A DNA stretch of 64,000 nucleotides from Gordius sp. MW1 (taxonomy: Eukaryota; Nematomorpha; Gordioida; Gordea; Gordiidae): assembly GCA_964036665.1 (NCBI GenBank), contig OZ038528.1, forward strand, positions 9,988,501 to 10,052,500, given 5' to 3'. Positions 11,201 to 25,100 of this stretch are shown one piece after another. A program made the position numbers and the translations under genes. The notes beneath the pieces are model-generated. The model saw only the letters and a program-made list of their open reading frames with translations. It was not told the origin of the DNA and did no database searches. Positions within the stretch are counted from its first letter, which is position 1. Each line of letters begins with the position of its first letter.

Positions 11201-13755
11201 AATATATAAAAGTAAGCCAATTTGAGAATCCTATTATCCTCGATTTACTTCCGAAAAGAGGTTTTAAGCTGCCAGAACTATTTGACAAAAGACAACGTTT
11301 TCTTGTTGCGATTAGTTAGTTGTATCGCAACGTGATGCTTAATTTTTGAAAATGGCTCTACTCGATCATGATATCAGAGTAATAGTTTACAGATTCTGAT
11401 AAATTTTTACTTGGGATCATATAAACCACGTCTTAAAACCACAACTTTCATCGGATGAATACGGTTCAAAGAAAAATATGTGAAAAATTTTGAGGTAAAA
11501 ATATTTATTTTTTTCGATTCTATGTGAAAGAGCATGAAAAAATATATAAAAGTAAGCCAATTTGAGAATCCTATTATCCTTAATTGACTTCCGAAAAGAG
11601 GTTTTAAGCTGCGAGAACTATCATTTTGACAAAAGATAACGTTTTATTGTTGCGATTAGTTTGTTGTATCGCAACGTGAGTGCTTAATTTTTGAAAATGG
11701 CTCCATGCGATAATGATTTCAAAGTAATAGTTTTCAGATTCTGATAAATTTTTACTTGGGATCATGGAAACCACGTCTGAAAACGACAACTTTCATCGGA
11801 TGCATACAATTGAAAGAAAAATATGTGAAAAATTTTTAGGTAAAAATATTTATTTTTTTCCATTCTCTGTGAAAGAGCATGAAAAAATATATAAAAGTAA
11901 GCCAATTTGAGAATCCTATTATCCTCGATTGTTTCGAAAAGAGGTTTTAAGTTGCGAGAATTATCATTTTGACAAAAGACAACGTTTTATTGTTGCGATT
12001 AGTTTGTTGTATCGCAACGTGAGTGCTTAATTTTTCAAAAATGCACTATGTGATCATGATTTTAAAGTAATAGTTTTCTGATTCTGATAAATTTTTACTT
12101 TTTATCATCGAAACCACGTCTGAAAACGATAACTTTCATCGGATGCATACGGTTGAAAGAAAAATATGTGAAAAATTTTGAGGTAAAAATATTTATTTTT
12201 TTCGATTCTATGTAAAAGAGCATGAAAAAATATATAAAATAAGCCAATTTGAGAATCCTATTATCCTCGATTTACTTCCGAAAAGAGGTTTTAAGCTGCC
12301 AGAACTATTCATTTTGACAAAAGATAACGTTTTATTGTTGCGATTAGTTTGTTGTATCGCAACGTGAGTGCTTAATTTTTCAAAAATGCACTATGCGATC
12401 ATGATTTTAAAGTAATAGTTTTCTGATTCTGATAAATTTTTACTTTTTATCATCGAAACCACGTCTAAAAACGATAACTTTCATCGGATGCATACGGTTG
12501 AAAGAAAAATATATGAAAAATTTTGAGGTAAAAATATTTATTTTTTTCGATTCTATGTGAAAGAGCATGAAAAAATATATAAAAGTAAGCCAATATGAGA
12601 ATTCTATTATCCTCGATTTACTTCCGAAAAGAGGTTTTAAGCTGCCAGAACTATTTGACAAAAGACAACGTTTTCTTGTTGCGATTAGTTTGTTGTATCG
12701 CAACGTGATGCTTAATTTTTGAAAATGGCTCTACTCGATCATGATATCAAAGTAATAGTTTACAGATTCTGATAAATTTTTACTTGGGATCATATAAACC
12801 ACGTCTTAAAACCACAACTTTCATCGGATGAATACGGTTCAAAGAAAAATATGTGAAAAATTTTGAGGTAAAAATATTTATTTTTTTCAATTCTATGTGA
12901 AAGAGCATAAAAAAATATATAAAAGTAAGTCAATTTGAGAATCCTATTATCCTCGATTGTTTCGAAAAGAGGTTTTAAGTTGCGAGAATTATCATTTTGA
13001 CAAAAGACAACGTTTTATTGTTGCGATTAGTTTGTTGTATCGCAACGTGAGTGCTTAATTTTTCAAAAATGCACTATGTGATCATGATTTTAAAGTAAAA
13101 GTTTTCTGATTCTGATAAATTTTTACTTTTTATCATCGAAACCACGTCTGAAAACGATAACTTTCATCGGATGCATACGGTTGAAAGAAAAATATGTGAA
13201 AAATTTTGAGGTAAAAATATTTATTTTTTTCGATTCTATGTAAAAGAGCATGAAAAAATATATAAAAGTAAGCCAATTTGAGAATCCTATTATCCTCGAT
13301 TTACTTCCGAAAAGAGGTTTTAAGCTGCCAGAACTATTCATTTTGACAAAAGACAACGTTTTATTGTTGCGATTAATTTGTTGTATCGCAACGTGAGTGC
13401 TTAATTTTTCAAATATGCACTATGCGATCATGATTTTAAAGTAATAGTTTTCTGATTCTGATAAATTTTTACTTTTTATCATCGAAACCACGTCTAAAAA
13501 CGATAACTTTCATCGGATGCATACGGTTGAAAGAAAAATATGTGAAAAATTTTGAGGTAAAAATATTTATTTTTTTCGATTCTATGTGAAAGAGCATGAA
13601 AAAATATATAAAAGTAAGCCAATTTGAGAATCCTATTATCCTCGATTTACTTCCGAAAAGAGGTTTTAAGCTGCCAGAACTATTTATTTTGACAAAAGAC
13701 AACGTTTTCTTGTTGCGATTAGTTTGTTGTATCGCAACGTGATGCTTAATTTTTG
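8262..13755 (+). repeat. 7-unit higher-order repeat, 2402-bp period, ~2.3 copies
   Basis: Units at 8262, 8608, 8947, 9292, 9636, 9981 and 10320 recur at 10664, 11010, 11349, 11694, 12038, 12383 and 12722, each exactly 2402 bp later, and again begin at 13066 and 13412. The order by family is B, B, A, A, B, B, A. Private markers are shared: ctctactcg heads, the tail deletion leaving ctatttgacaaaag (339-bp units at 8608, 9981, 11010 and 12383), atacaattg near 9406 and 11808, and agttagttg near 8911 and 11313. The 8262 unit is less similar to its counterparts (ctatataaaag, gtaatag), so the best-matching copies start inside it. The seven-unit block also contains an internal 1373-bp duplication of the B-B-A trio. 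Confidence 0.92.
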
Positions 13756-16700
13756 AAAATGGCTCTATGCGATCATGATATCAAAGTAATAGTTTACAGA
13801 TTCTGATAAATTTTTACTTGGGATCATAGAAACCACGTCTTAAAACCACAACTTTCATCGGATGAATACGGTTCAAAGAAAAATATGTGAAAAATTTTGA
13901 GGTAAAAATATTTATTTTTTTCAATTCTATGTGAAAGAGCATAAAAAAATATATAAAAGTTAGCCAATTTGAGAATCCTTTTATCCTCGATTGACTTCCG
14001 CGAAAAGAGGTTTGAAGTTGCGAGAACTATCATTTTGACAAAAGACAACGTTTTATTGTTGCGATAAGTTTGTTGTATCGCAACGTGAGTGCTTAATTTT
14101 TGAAAATGGCTCTATGCGATCATGATTTCAAAGTAATAGTTTTCAGATTCTGATAAATTTTTACTTGGGATCAGGGAAACCACGTCTGAAAACGACAACT
14201 TTCATCGGATGCATACGGTTGAAAGAATAATATGTGAAAAATTTTGAATTAAAAATATTTATTTTTTTCAATTCTATGTGAAAGAGCATGAAAAAATATA
14301 TAAAAGTAAGCCAATTTGAGAATCCTATTATCCTCGATTGACTTCCGAAAAGAGGTTTTAAGTTGCGAGAACTATCAGTTTGACAAAAGACAACGTTTTA
14401 TTGTTGCGATTAGTTTGTTGTATGGCAACGTGAGTGCTTAATTTTTGAAAATGGCTCCATGCGATCATGATTTCAAAGTAATAGTTTTCAGATTCTGATA
14501 AATTGTTACTTGGGATCATGGAAACCACGTCTGAAAACGACAACTTTCATCGGATGCATACGGTTAAAAGAAAAATATATGAAAAATTTTGAGGTAAAAA
14601 TGTTTATTTTTTTCCATTCTATGTGAAAGAGCATGAAAAAATATATAAAAGTAAGCCAATTTGAGAATCCTATTATCCTCGATTGACTTTCGAAAAGAGG
14701 TTTTAAGCTGCTAGAACTATCATTTTGACAAAAGACAACGTTTTATTGTCGCCATTAGTTTGTTGTATCGCAACGTGAGTGATTAAAAATGGCTCTATGC
14801 GATCATAATTTCAAAGTAATAGTTTTCAGATTCTGATAAATTTTTACTTGGGATCATAGAAACCAAGTCTGTAAACAACAACTTTCATCGGATGAATACG
14901 GTTCAAAGAAAAATATGTGAAAAATTTTGGCGTAAAATATTTATTTTTTTCCATTCTATGTGAAAGAGCATGAAAAAATATATAAAAGTAAGCCAATTTG
15001 AGAATCCTATTATCCTCGATTGACTTTCGAAAAGAGGTTTTAAGCTGCGAGAACTATCATTTTGACAAAAGACAACGTTTTATTGTTGCCATTAGTTTGT
15101 TGTATCGCAACGTGAGTGCTTAATTTTTGAAAATGGCTCTATGCGATCATGATTTCAAAGTAATAGTTTTCAGATTCTGATAAATTTTTACTTGGGATCA
15201 TAGAAACCAAGTCTGAAAACGACAACTTTCATCGGATGCATACGGTTGAAAGAAAAATATGTGAAAAATTTTGAGGTAAAAATATTTATTTTTTTCGATT
15301 CTATGTGAAAGAGCATGAAAAAATATATAAAAGTAAGCCAATTTGAGAATCCTATTATCCTCGATTTACTTCCGAAAAGAGGTTTTAAGCTGCCAGAACT
15401 ATTCATTTTGACAAAAGACAACGTTTTCTTGTTGCGATTAGTTTGTTGTATCGCAACGTGATGCTTAATTTTTGAAAATGGCTCTACTCGATCATGATAT
15501 CAAAGTAATAGTTTACAGATTCTGATAAATTTTTACTTGGGATCATATAACTCACGTCTTAAAACCACAACTTTCATCGGATGAATACGGTTCAAAGAAA
15601 AATATGTGAAAAATTTTGAGGTAAAAATATTTATTTTTTTCAATTCTATGTGAAAGAGCATAAAAAAATATATAAAAGTAAGCCAATTTGAGAATCCTAT
15701 TATCCTCGATTGACTTCCGCGAAAAGAGGTTTTAAGTTGCGAGAACTATCATTTTGACAAAAGACAACGTTTTATTGTTGCGATAAGTTTGTTGTATCGC
15801 AACGTGAGTGCTTAATTTTTGAAAATGGCTCTATGCGATCATGATTTCAAAGTAATAGTTTTCAGATTCTGATAAATTTTTACTTGGGATCATGGAAACC
15901 ACGTCTGAAAACGACAACTTTCATCGGATGCATACGGTTGAAAGAATAATATGTGAAAAATTTTGAGGTAAAAATATTTATTTTTTTTCAATTCTATGTG
16001 AAAGAGCATGAAAAAATATATAAAAGTAAGCCAATTTGAAAATCCTATTATCCTCGATTGACTTCCGAAAAGAGGTTTTAAGTTGCGAGAACTATCATTT
16101 TGACAAAAGACAACGTTTTATTGTTGCGATTAGTTTGTTGTATCGCAACGTGAGTGCTTAATTTTTGAAAATGGCTCCATGCGATCATGATTTCAAAGTA
16201 ATAGTTTTCAGATTCTGATAAATTTTTACTTGGGATCATGGAAACCACGTCTGAAAACGACAACTTTCATCGGATGCATACGGTTAAAAGAAAAACATGT
16301 GAAAAATTTTGAGGTAAAAATATTTATTTTTTTCCATTCTATGTGAAAGAGCATGAAAAAATATATAAAAGTAAGCCAATTTGAGAATCCTATTATCCTC
16401 GATTGACTTTCGAAAAGAGGTTTTAAGCTGCTAGAACTATCATTTTGACAAAAGACAACGTTTTATTGTCGCCATTAGTTTGTTGTATCTCAACGTGAGT
16501 GATTAAAAATGGCTCTATGCGATCATAATTTCAAAGTAATAGTTTTCAGATTCTGATAAATTTTTACTTGGGATCATAGAAACCAAGTCTGAAAACAACA
16601 ACTTTCATCGGATGAATACGGTTGAAAGAAAAATATGTGAAAAATTTTGAGGTAAAAATATTTATTTTTTTCGATTCTATGTGAAAGAGCATGAAAAAAT

Positions 16701-19252
16701 ATATAAAAGTAAGCCAATTTGAGAATCCTATTATCCTCGATTTACTTCCGAAAAGAGGTTTTAAGCTGCCAGAACTATTCATTTTGACAAAAGACAACGT
16801 TTTCTTGTTGCGATTAGTTTGTTGTATCGCAACGTGATGCTTAATTTTTGAAAATGGCTCTATGCGATCATGATATCAAAGTAATAGTTTACAGATTCTG
16901 ATAAATTTTTACTTGGGATCATAGAAACCACGTCTTAAAACCACAACTTTCATCGGATGAATACGGTTCAAAGAAAAATATGTGAAAAATTTTGAGGTAA
17001 AAATATTTATTTTTTTCAATTCTATGTGAAAGAGCATAAAAAAATATATAAAAGTTAGCCAATTTGAGAATCCTATTATCCTCGATTGACTTCCGCGAAA
17101 AGAGGTTTGAAGTTGCGAGAACTATCATTTTGACAAAAGACAACGTTTTATTGTTGCGATAAGTGTGTTGTATCGCAACGTGAGTGCTTAATTTTTGAAA
17201 ATGGCTCTATGCGATCATGATTTCAAAGTAATAGTTTTCAGATTCTGATAAATTTTTACTTGGGATCATGGAAACCACGTCTGAAAACGACAACTTTCAT
17301 CGGATGCATACGGTTGAAAGAATAATATGTGAAAAATTTTGAATTAAAAATATTTATTTTTTTCAATTCTATGTGAAAGAGCATGAAAAAATATATAAAA
17401 GTAAGCCAATTTGAGAATCCTATTATCCTCGATTGACTTCCGAAAAGAGGTTTTAAGTTGCGAGAACTATCAGTTTGACAAAAGACAACGTTTTATTGTT
17501 GCGATTAGTTTGTTGTATGGCAACGTGAGTGCTTAATTTTTGAAAATGGCTCCATGCGATCATGATTTCAAAGTAATAGTTTTCAGATTCTGATAAATTG
17601 TTACTTGGGATCATGGAAACCACGTCTGAAAACGACAACTTTCATCGGATGCATACGGTTAAAAGAAAAATATATGAAAAATTTTGAGGTAAAAATGTTT
17701 ATTTTTTTCCATTCTATGTGAAAGAGCATGAAAAAATATATAAAAGTAAGCCAATTTGAGAATCCTATTATCCTCGATTGACTTTCGAAAAGAGGTTTTA
17801 AGCTGCTAGAACTATCATTTTGACAAAAGACAACGTTTTATTGTCGCCATTAGTTTGTTGTATCGCAACGTGAGTGATTAAAAATGGCTCTATGCGATCA
17901 TAATTTCAAAGTAATAGTTTTCAGATTCTGATAAATTTTTACTTGGGATCATAGAAACCAAGTCTGAAAACAACAACTTTCATCGGATGAATACGGTTCA
18001 AAGAAAAATATGTGAAAAATTTTGAGGTAAAAATATTTATTTTTTTCCATTCTATGTGAAAGAGCATGAAAAAATATATAAAAGTAAGCCAATTTGAGAA
18101 TCCTATTATCCTCGATTGACTTTCGAAAAGAGGTTTTAAGCTGCGAGAACTATCATTTTGACAAAAGACAACGTTTTATTGTTGCCATTAGTTTGTTGTA
18201 TCGCAACGTGAGTGCTTAATTTTTGAAAATGGCTCTATGCGATCATGATTTCAAAGTAATAGTTTTCAGATTCTGATAAATTTTTACTTGGGATCATAGA
18301 AACCAAGTCTGAAAACGTCAACTTTCATCGGATGCATACGGTTGAAAGAAAATATGTGAAAAATTTTGAGGTAAAAATATTTATTTTTTTCGATTCTATG
18401 TGAAAGAGCATGAAAAAATATATAAAAGTAAGCCAATTTGAGAATCCTATTATCCTCGATTTACTTCCGAAAAGAGGTTTTAAGCTGCCAGAACTTTCAT
18501 TTTGACAAAAGACAACGTTTTCTTGTTGCGATTAGTTTGTTGTATCGCAACGTGATGCTTAATTTTTGAAAATGGCTCTACTCGATCATGATATCAAAGT
18601 AATAGTTTACAGATTCTGATAAATTTTTACTTGGGATCATATAAACCACGTCTTAAAACCACAACTTTCATCGGATGAATACGGTTCAAAGAAAAATATG
18701 TGAAAAATTTTGAGGTAAAAATATTTTTTTTTTCAATTCTATGTGAAAGAGCATAAAAAAATATATAAAAGTAAGCCAATTTGAGAATCCTATTATCCTC
18801 GATTGACTTCCGCGAAAAGAGGTTTTAAGTTGCGAGAACTATCATTTTGACAAAAGACAACGTTTTATTGTTGCGATAAGTTTGTTGTATCGCAACGTGA
18901 GTGCTTAATTTTTGAAAATGGCTCTATGTGATCATGATTTCAAAGTAATAGTTTTCAGATTCTGATAAATTTTTACTTGGGATCATGAAAACCACGTCTG
19001 AAAACGACAACTTTCATCGGATGCATACGGTTGAAAGAATAATATGTGAAAAATTTTGAGGTAAAAATATTTATTTTTTTCAATTCTATGTGAAAGAGCA
19101 TGAAAAAATATATAAAAGTAAGCCAATTTGAGAATCCTATTATCCTCGATTGACTTTCGAAAAGAGGTTTTAAGCTGCTAGAACTATCATTTTGACAAAA
19201 GATAACGTTTTATTGTCGCCATTAGTTTGTTGTATCTCAACGTGAGTGATTA
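13756..19252 (+). repeat. Nested 9-unit higher-order repeat, 3095-bp period, ~1.8 copies
   Basis: Units at 13756, 14103, 14448, 14786, 15130, 15475, 15822, 16168 and 16506 recur from 16851 (17198, 17543, 17881, 18226, 18569, 18915) at offsets of 3093-3096 bp. Shared markers include agttagcc near 13959 and 17054, tttgaatt near 14243 and 17338, atcagtttg, gtatggcaac, and the 338-bp units ending gtgagtgattaaaaatgg. Within the block, the units at 13756-14786 are themselves related to those at 15475-16506 at about 1720 bp, so it is a 5+4 nested duplication. No family B unit occurs in this stretch. Confidence 0.88.
14448..14785 (+). repeat. Representative 338-bp deletion sub-lineage unit
   Basis: This unit ends gtgagtgattaaaaatgg, lacking about seven bases of the usual gtgagtgcttaatttttg end. 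The same junction closes the units at 16168, 17543, 18915, 20287 and 25446, six in all, confined to 14-26 kb. It is a clean lineage tag for tracing the 9-, 4- and 15-unit amplifications. Confidence 0.88.
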
Positions 19253-21658
19253 AAAATGGCTCTATGCGATCATAATTTCAAAGTAATAGTTTTCAGATTC
19301 TGATAAATTTTTACTTGGGATCATAGAAACAAAGTCTGAAAACAACAACTTTCATCGGATGAATACGGTTCAAAGAAAAATATGTGAAAAATTTTGAGGT
19401 AAAAATATTTATTTTTTTCGATTCTATGTGAAAGAGCATGAAAAAATATATAAAAGTAAGCCAATTTGAGAATCCTATTATCCTCGATTTACTTCCGAAA
19501 AGAGGTTTTAAGCTGCCAGAACTATTCATTTTGACAAAAGACAACGTTTTCTTGTTGCGATTAGTTTGTTGTATCGCAACGTGATGCTTAATTTTTGAAA
19601 ATGGCTCTACTCGATCATGATATCAAAGTAATAGTTTACAGATTCTGATAAATTTTTACTTGGGATCATATAAACCACGTCTTAAAACCACAACTTTCAT
19701 CGGATGAATACGGTTCAAAGAAAAATATGTGAAAAATTTTGAGGTAAAAATATTTATTTTTTTCAATTCTATGTGAAAGAGCATAAAAAAATATATAAAA
19801 GTAAGCCAATTTGAGAATCCTATTATCCTCGATTGACTTCCGAAAAGAGGTTTTAAGCTGCGAGAACTATCATTTTGACAAAAGACAACGTTTTATTGTT
19901 GCGATTAGTTTGTTGTATCGCAACGTGATGCTTAATTTTTGAAAATGGCTCTATGCGATCATGATATCAAAGTAACAGTTTACAGATTCTAATAAATTTT
20001 TACTTGGGATCATAGAAACGTCGTCTTAAAACCACAACTTTCATCGGATCAATACGGTTCAAAGAAAAATATGTGAAAAATTTTGAGGTAAAAATATTTA
20101 TTTTTTTCAATTCTATGTGAAAGAGCATAAAATAATATATAAAAGTAAGCCAATTTGAGAATCCTATTATCCTCGATTGACTTCCGAAAAGAGGTTTTAA
20201 GCTGCGAGAACTATCATTTTGACAAAAGACAACGTTTTATTGTTGCGATAAGTTTGTTGTATCGCAACGTGAGTGCTTAATTTTTGAAAATGGCTCTATG
20301 TGATCATGATTTCAAAGTAATAGTTTTCAGATTCTGATAAATTTTTACTTGGGATCATGAAAACCACGTCTGAAAACGACAACTTTCATCGGATGCATAC
20401 GGTTGAAAGAATAATATGTGAAAAATTTTGAGGTAAAAATATTTATTTTTTTCAATTCTATGTGAAAGAGCATGAAAAAATATATAAAAGTAAGCCAATT
20501 TGAGAATCCTATTATCCTCGATTGACTTTCGAAAAGAGGTTTTAAGCTGCTAGAACTATCATTTTGACAAAAGATAACGTTTTATTGTCGCCATTAGTTT
20601 GTTGTATCTCAACGTGAGTGATTAAAAATGGCTCTATGCGATCATAATTTCAAAGTAATAGTTTTCAGATTCTGATAAATTTTTACTTGGGATCATAGAA
20701 ACAAAGTCTGAAAACAACAACTTTCATCGGATGAATACGGTTCAAAGAAAAATATGTGAAAAATTTTGAGGTAAAAATATTTATTTTTTTCGATTCTATG
20801 TGAAAGAGCATGAAAAAATATATAAAAGTAAGCCAATTTGAGAATCCTATTATCCTCGATTTACTTCCGAAAAGAGGTTTTAAGCTGCCAGAACTATTCA
20901 TTTTGACAAAAGACAACGTTTTCTTGTTGCGATTAGTTTGTTGTATCGCAACGTGATGCTTAATTTTTGAAAATGGCTCTACTCGATCATGATATCAAAG
21001 TAATAGTTTACAGATTCTGATAAATTTTTACTTGGGATCATATAAACCACGTCTTAAAACCACAACTTTCATCGGATGAATACGGTTCAAAGAAAAATAT
21101 GTGAAAAATTTTGAGGTAAAAATATTTATTTTTTTCAATTCTATGTGAAAGAGCATAAAAAAATATATAAAAGTAAGCCAATTTGAGAATCCTATTATCC
21201 TCGATTGACTTCCGAAAAGAGGTTTTAAGCTGCGAGAACTATCATTTTGACAAAAGACAACGTTTTATTGTTGCGATTAGTTTGTTGTATCGCAACGTGA
21301 TGCTTAATTTTTGAAAATGGCTCTATGCGATCATGATATCAAAGTAACAGTTTACAGATTCTAATAAATTTTTACTTGGGATCATAGAAACGTCGTCTTA
21401 AAACCACAACTTTCATCGGATCAATACGGTTCAAAGAAAAATATGTGAAAAATTTTGAGGTAAAAATATTTATTTTTTTCAATTCTATGTGAAAGAGCAT
21501 AAAATAATATATAAAAGTAAGCCAATTTGAGAATCCTATTATCCTCGATTGACTTCCGAAAAGAGGTTTTAAGCTGCGAGAACTATCATTTTGACAAAAG
21601 ACAACGTTTTATTGTTGCGATTAGTTTGTTGTATCGCAACGTGAGTGCTTAATTTTTG
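18915..21658 (+). repeat. 4-unit higher-order repeat, 1372-bp period, two copies
   Basis: Units at 18915, 19253, 19598 and 19942 repeat at 20287, 20625, 20970 and 21314 with an exact 1372-bp offset. Shared markers include ctctatgtgatc, catgaaaacc, gaaacaaagtctg, gtatctcaacg, ctctactcg, and the cgtcgtc/gatcaatac unit. A third copy lies at 25446-26817, carried there by the larger 15-unit duplication. The two tandem copies look nearly identical by eye. Confidence 0.92.
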
Positions 21659-24600
21659 AAAATGGCTCTATGCGATCATGATTTCAAAGTAATTGTTTTC
21701 AGATTCTGATAAATTTTTACTTGGGATCATGGAAACTACGTCTGAAAACGACAACTTTCATCGGATGCATACGGTTGAAAGAAAAATATGTGAAAAATTT
21801 TGAGGTAAAAATATTTATTTTTTTCCATTCTATGTGAAAGAGCATGAAAAAATATTTAAAAGTAAGCCAATTTGAGAAGCCTATTATCCTCGATTGACTT
21901 CGGAAAAGAGGTTTTAAGCTGCGAGAACTATCTTTTTGACAAAAGACAACGTTTTATTGTTGCGATTAGTTTGTTGTATCGCAACGTGATGCTTAATTTT
22001 TGAAAATGGCTCTATGCGATCATGATTTCAAAGTAATAGTTTACAGATTCTGATAAATTTTTACTTTGGATCATAGAAACCACGTCTTAAAACCACAACT
22101 TTCATCGGATGAATACGGTTCAAAGAAAAATATGTGAAAAATTTTGAGGTAAAAATATTTATTTGTTTCGATTCTATGTGAAAGAGCATGAAAAAATATA
22201 TAAAAGTAAGCCAATTTGAGAATCCTATTATCCTCGATTTACTTCCGAAAAGAGGTTTTAAGCTGCCAGAACTATTCATTTTGACAAAAGACAACGTTTT
22301 CTTGTTGCGATTAGTTTGTTGTATCGCAACGTGATGCTTAATTTTTGAAAATGGCTCTACTCGATCATGATATCAAAGTAATAGTTTACAGATTCTGATA
22401 AATTTTTACTTGGGATCATATAAACCACGTCTTAAAACCACAACTTTCATCGGATGAATACGGTTCAAAGAAAAATATGTGAAAAATTTTGAGGTAAAAA
22501 TATTTATTTTTTTCAATTCTATGTGAAAGAGCATAAAAAAATATATAAAAGTAAGCCAATTTGAGAATCCTATTATCCTCGATTGACTTCCGAAAAGAGG
22601 TTTTAAGCTGCGAGAACTATCATTTTGACAAAAGACAACGTTTTATTGTTGCGATTAGTTTGTTGTATCGCAACTTGAGTGCTTAATTTTTGAAAATGGC
22701 TCTATGCGATGATGATTTCAAAGTAATAGTTTTCAGATTCTGATAAATTTTTACTTGGGATCATGGAAACCACGTCTGAAAACCACAACTTTCATCGGAT
22801 GCATACGGTTGAAAGAATAATTGGTGAAAAATTTTGAGGTAAAAATATTTATTTTTTCCATTCTATGTGAAAGAGCATGAAAAAATATATAAAAGTAAGC
22901 CAATTTGAGAATCCTATTATCCTCGATTGACTTTCAAAAAGAGGTTTTAAGCTGCGAGAACTATCATTTTGACAAAAGACAACGTTTTATTGTTGCGATT
23001 AGTTTGTTGTATCGCAACGTGATGCTTAATTTTTGAAAATGGCTCTATGCGATCATGATATCAAAGTAACAGTTTACAGATTCTGATAAATTTTTACTTG
23101 GGATCATAGAAACCACGTCTTAAAACCACAACTTTCATCGGATGCATACGGTTGAAATAAAAATATGTGAAAAATTTTGAGGTAAAAATATTTATTTTTT
23201 TCCATTCTATGTGAAATAGCATGAAAAAATATATAAAAGTAAGCCAATTTGAGAAGCCTATTATCCTCGATTGACTTCGGAAAAGAGGTTTTAAGCTGCG
23301 AGAACTATCTTTTTGACAAAAGACAACGTTTTATTGTTGCGATTAGTTTGTTGTATCGCAACGTGATGCTTAATTTTTAAAAATGGCTCTATGCGATCAT
23401 GATTTCAAAGTAATAGTTTACAGATTCTGATAAATTTTTACTTGGGATCATAGAAACCACGTCTTAAAACCACAACTTTCATTGGATGCATACGGTTGAA
23501 ATAAAAATATGTGAAAAATTTTGAGGTAAAAATATTTATTTTTTTCCATTCTATGTGAAAGAGCATGAAAAAATATATAAAAGTAAGCCAATTTGAGAAT
23601 CCTATTATCCTCGATTGACTTTCAAAAAGAGGTTTTAAGCTGCGAGAACTATCATTTTGACAAAAGACAACGTTTTATTGTTGCGATTAGTTTGTTGTAT
23701 CGCAACGTGATGCTTAATTTTTGAAAATGGCTCTATGCGATCATGATATCAAAGTAACAGTTTACAGATTCTGATAAATTTTTACATGGGATCATAGAAA
23801 CGTCGTCTTAAAACCACAACTTTCATCGGATCAATACGGTTCAAAGAAAAATATGTGAAAAATTTTGAGGTAAAAATATTTATTTTTTTCAATTCTATGT
23901 GAAAGAGCATAAAATAATATATAAAAGTAAGCCAATTTGAGAATCCTATTATCCTCGATTGACTTCCGAAAAGAGGTTTTAAGCTGCGAGAACTATCATT
24001 TTGACAAAAGACAACGTTTTATTGTTGCGATTAGTTTGTTGTATCGCAACGTGAGTGCTTAATTTTTGAAAATGGCTCTATGCGATCATGATTTCAAAGT
24101 AATAGTTTTCAGATTCTGATAAATTTTTACTTGGGATCATGGAAACCACGTCTGAAAACGACAACTTTCATCGGATGCATACGGTTGAAAGAAAAATATG
24201 TGAAAAATTTTGAGGTAAAAATATTTATTTTTTTCCATTCTATGTGAAAGAGCATGAAAAAATATTTAAAAGTAAGCCAATTTGAGAAGCCTATTATCCT
24301 CGATTGACTTCGGAAAAGAGGTTTTAAGCTGCGAGAACTATCTTTTTGACAAAAGACAACGTTTTATTGTTGCGATTAGTTTGTTGTATCGCAACGTGAT
24401 GCTTAATTTTTGAAAATGGCTCTATGCGATCATGATTTCAAAGTAATAGTTTACAGATTCTGATAAATTTTTACTTTGGATCATAGAAACCACGTCTTAA
24501 AACCACAACTTTCATCGGATGAATACGGTTCAAAGAAAAATATGTGAAAAATTTTGAGGTAAAAATATTTATTTGTTTCGATTCTATGTGAAAGAGCATG

Positions 24601-25100
24601 AAAAAATATATAAAAGTAAGCCAATTTGAGAATCCTATTATCCTCGATTGACTTCCGAAAAGAGGTTTTAAGCTGCGAGAACTATCATTTTGACAAAAGA
24701 CAACGTTTTATTGATGCGATTAGTTTGTTGTATCGCAACGTGAGTGCTTAATTTTTCAAAAATGCACTATGCGATCATGATTTTAAAGTAATAGTTTTCT
24801 CATTCTGAAAAATTTTTACTTTTTATCATCGAAACCACGTCTGAAAACGACAACTTTCATCGGATGCATACGGTTGAAAGAAAAATATGTGAAAATTTTG
24901 AGGCTAAAATATTTATTTTTTTCGATTCTATGTGAAAGAGCATGAAAAAATATATAAAAGTAAGCCAATTTGAGAATCCTATTATCCTCGATTGACTTCC
25001 GAAAAGAGGTTTTAAGCTGCGAGAACTATCATTTTGACAAAAGACAACGTTTTATTGTTGCGATTAGTTTGTTGTATCGCAACGTGATGCTTAATTTTTG
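19942..25100 (+). repeat. 15-unit higher-order repeat, copy 1 (5159 bp)
   Basis: Units start at 19942, 20287, 20625, 20970, 21314, 21659, 22003, 22348, 22693, 23036, 23380, 23724, 24069, 24413 and 24759 (the only family B unit). Every start recurs exactly 5159 bp later. Markers include gtaattgtttt and gaaactacg (21659), tactttggatc and atttgtttcg (22003), gcgatgatg and ataattggtg (22693), gaaatagcatg (23036), catttggatg-type cattggatg (23380), tacatggg (23724) and aggctaaaat (24759). Homology extends leftward into the previous unit to roughly 19800. Confidence 0.95.
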
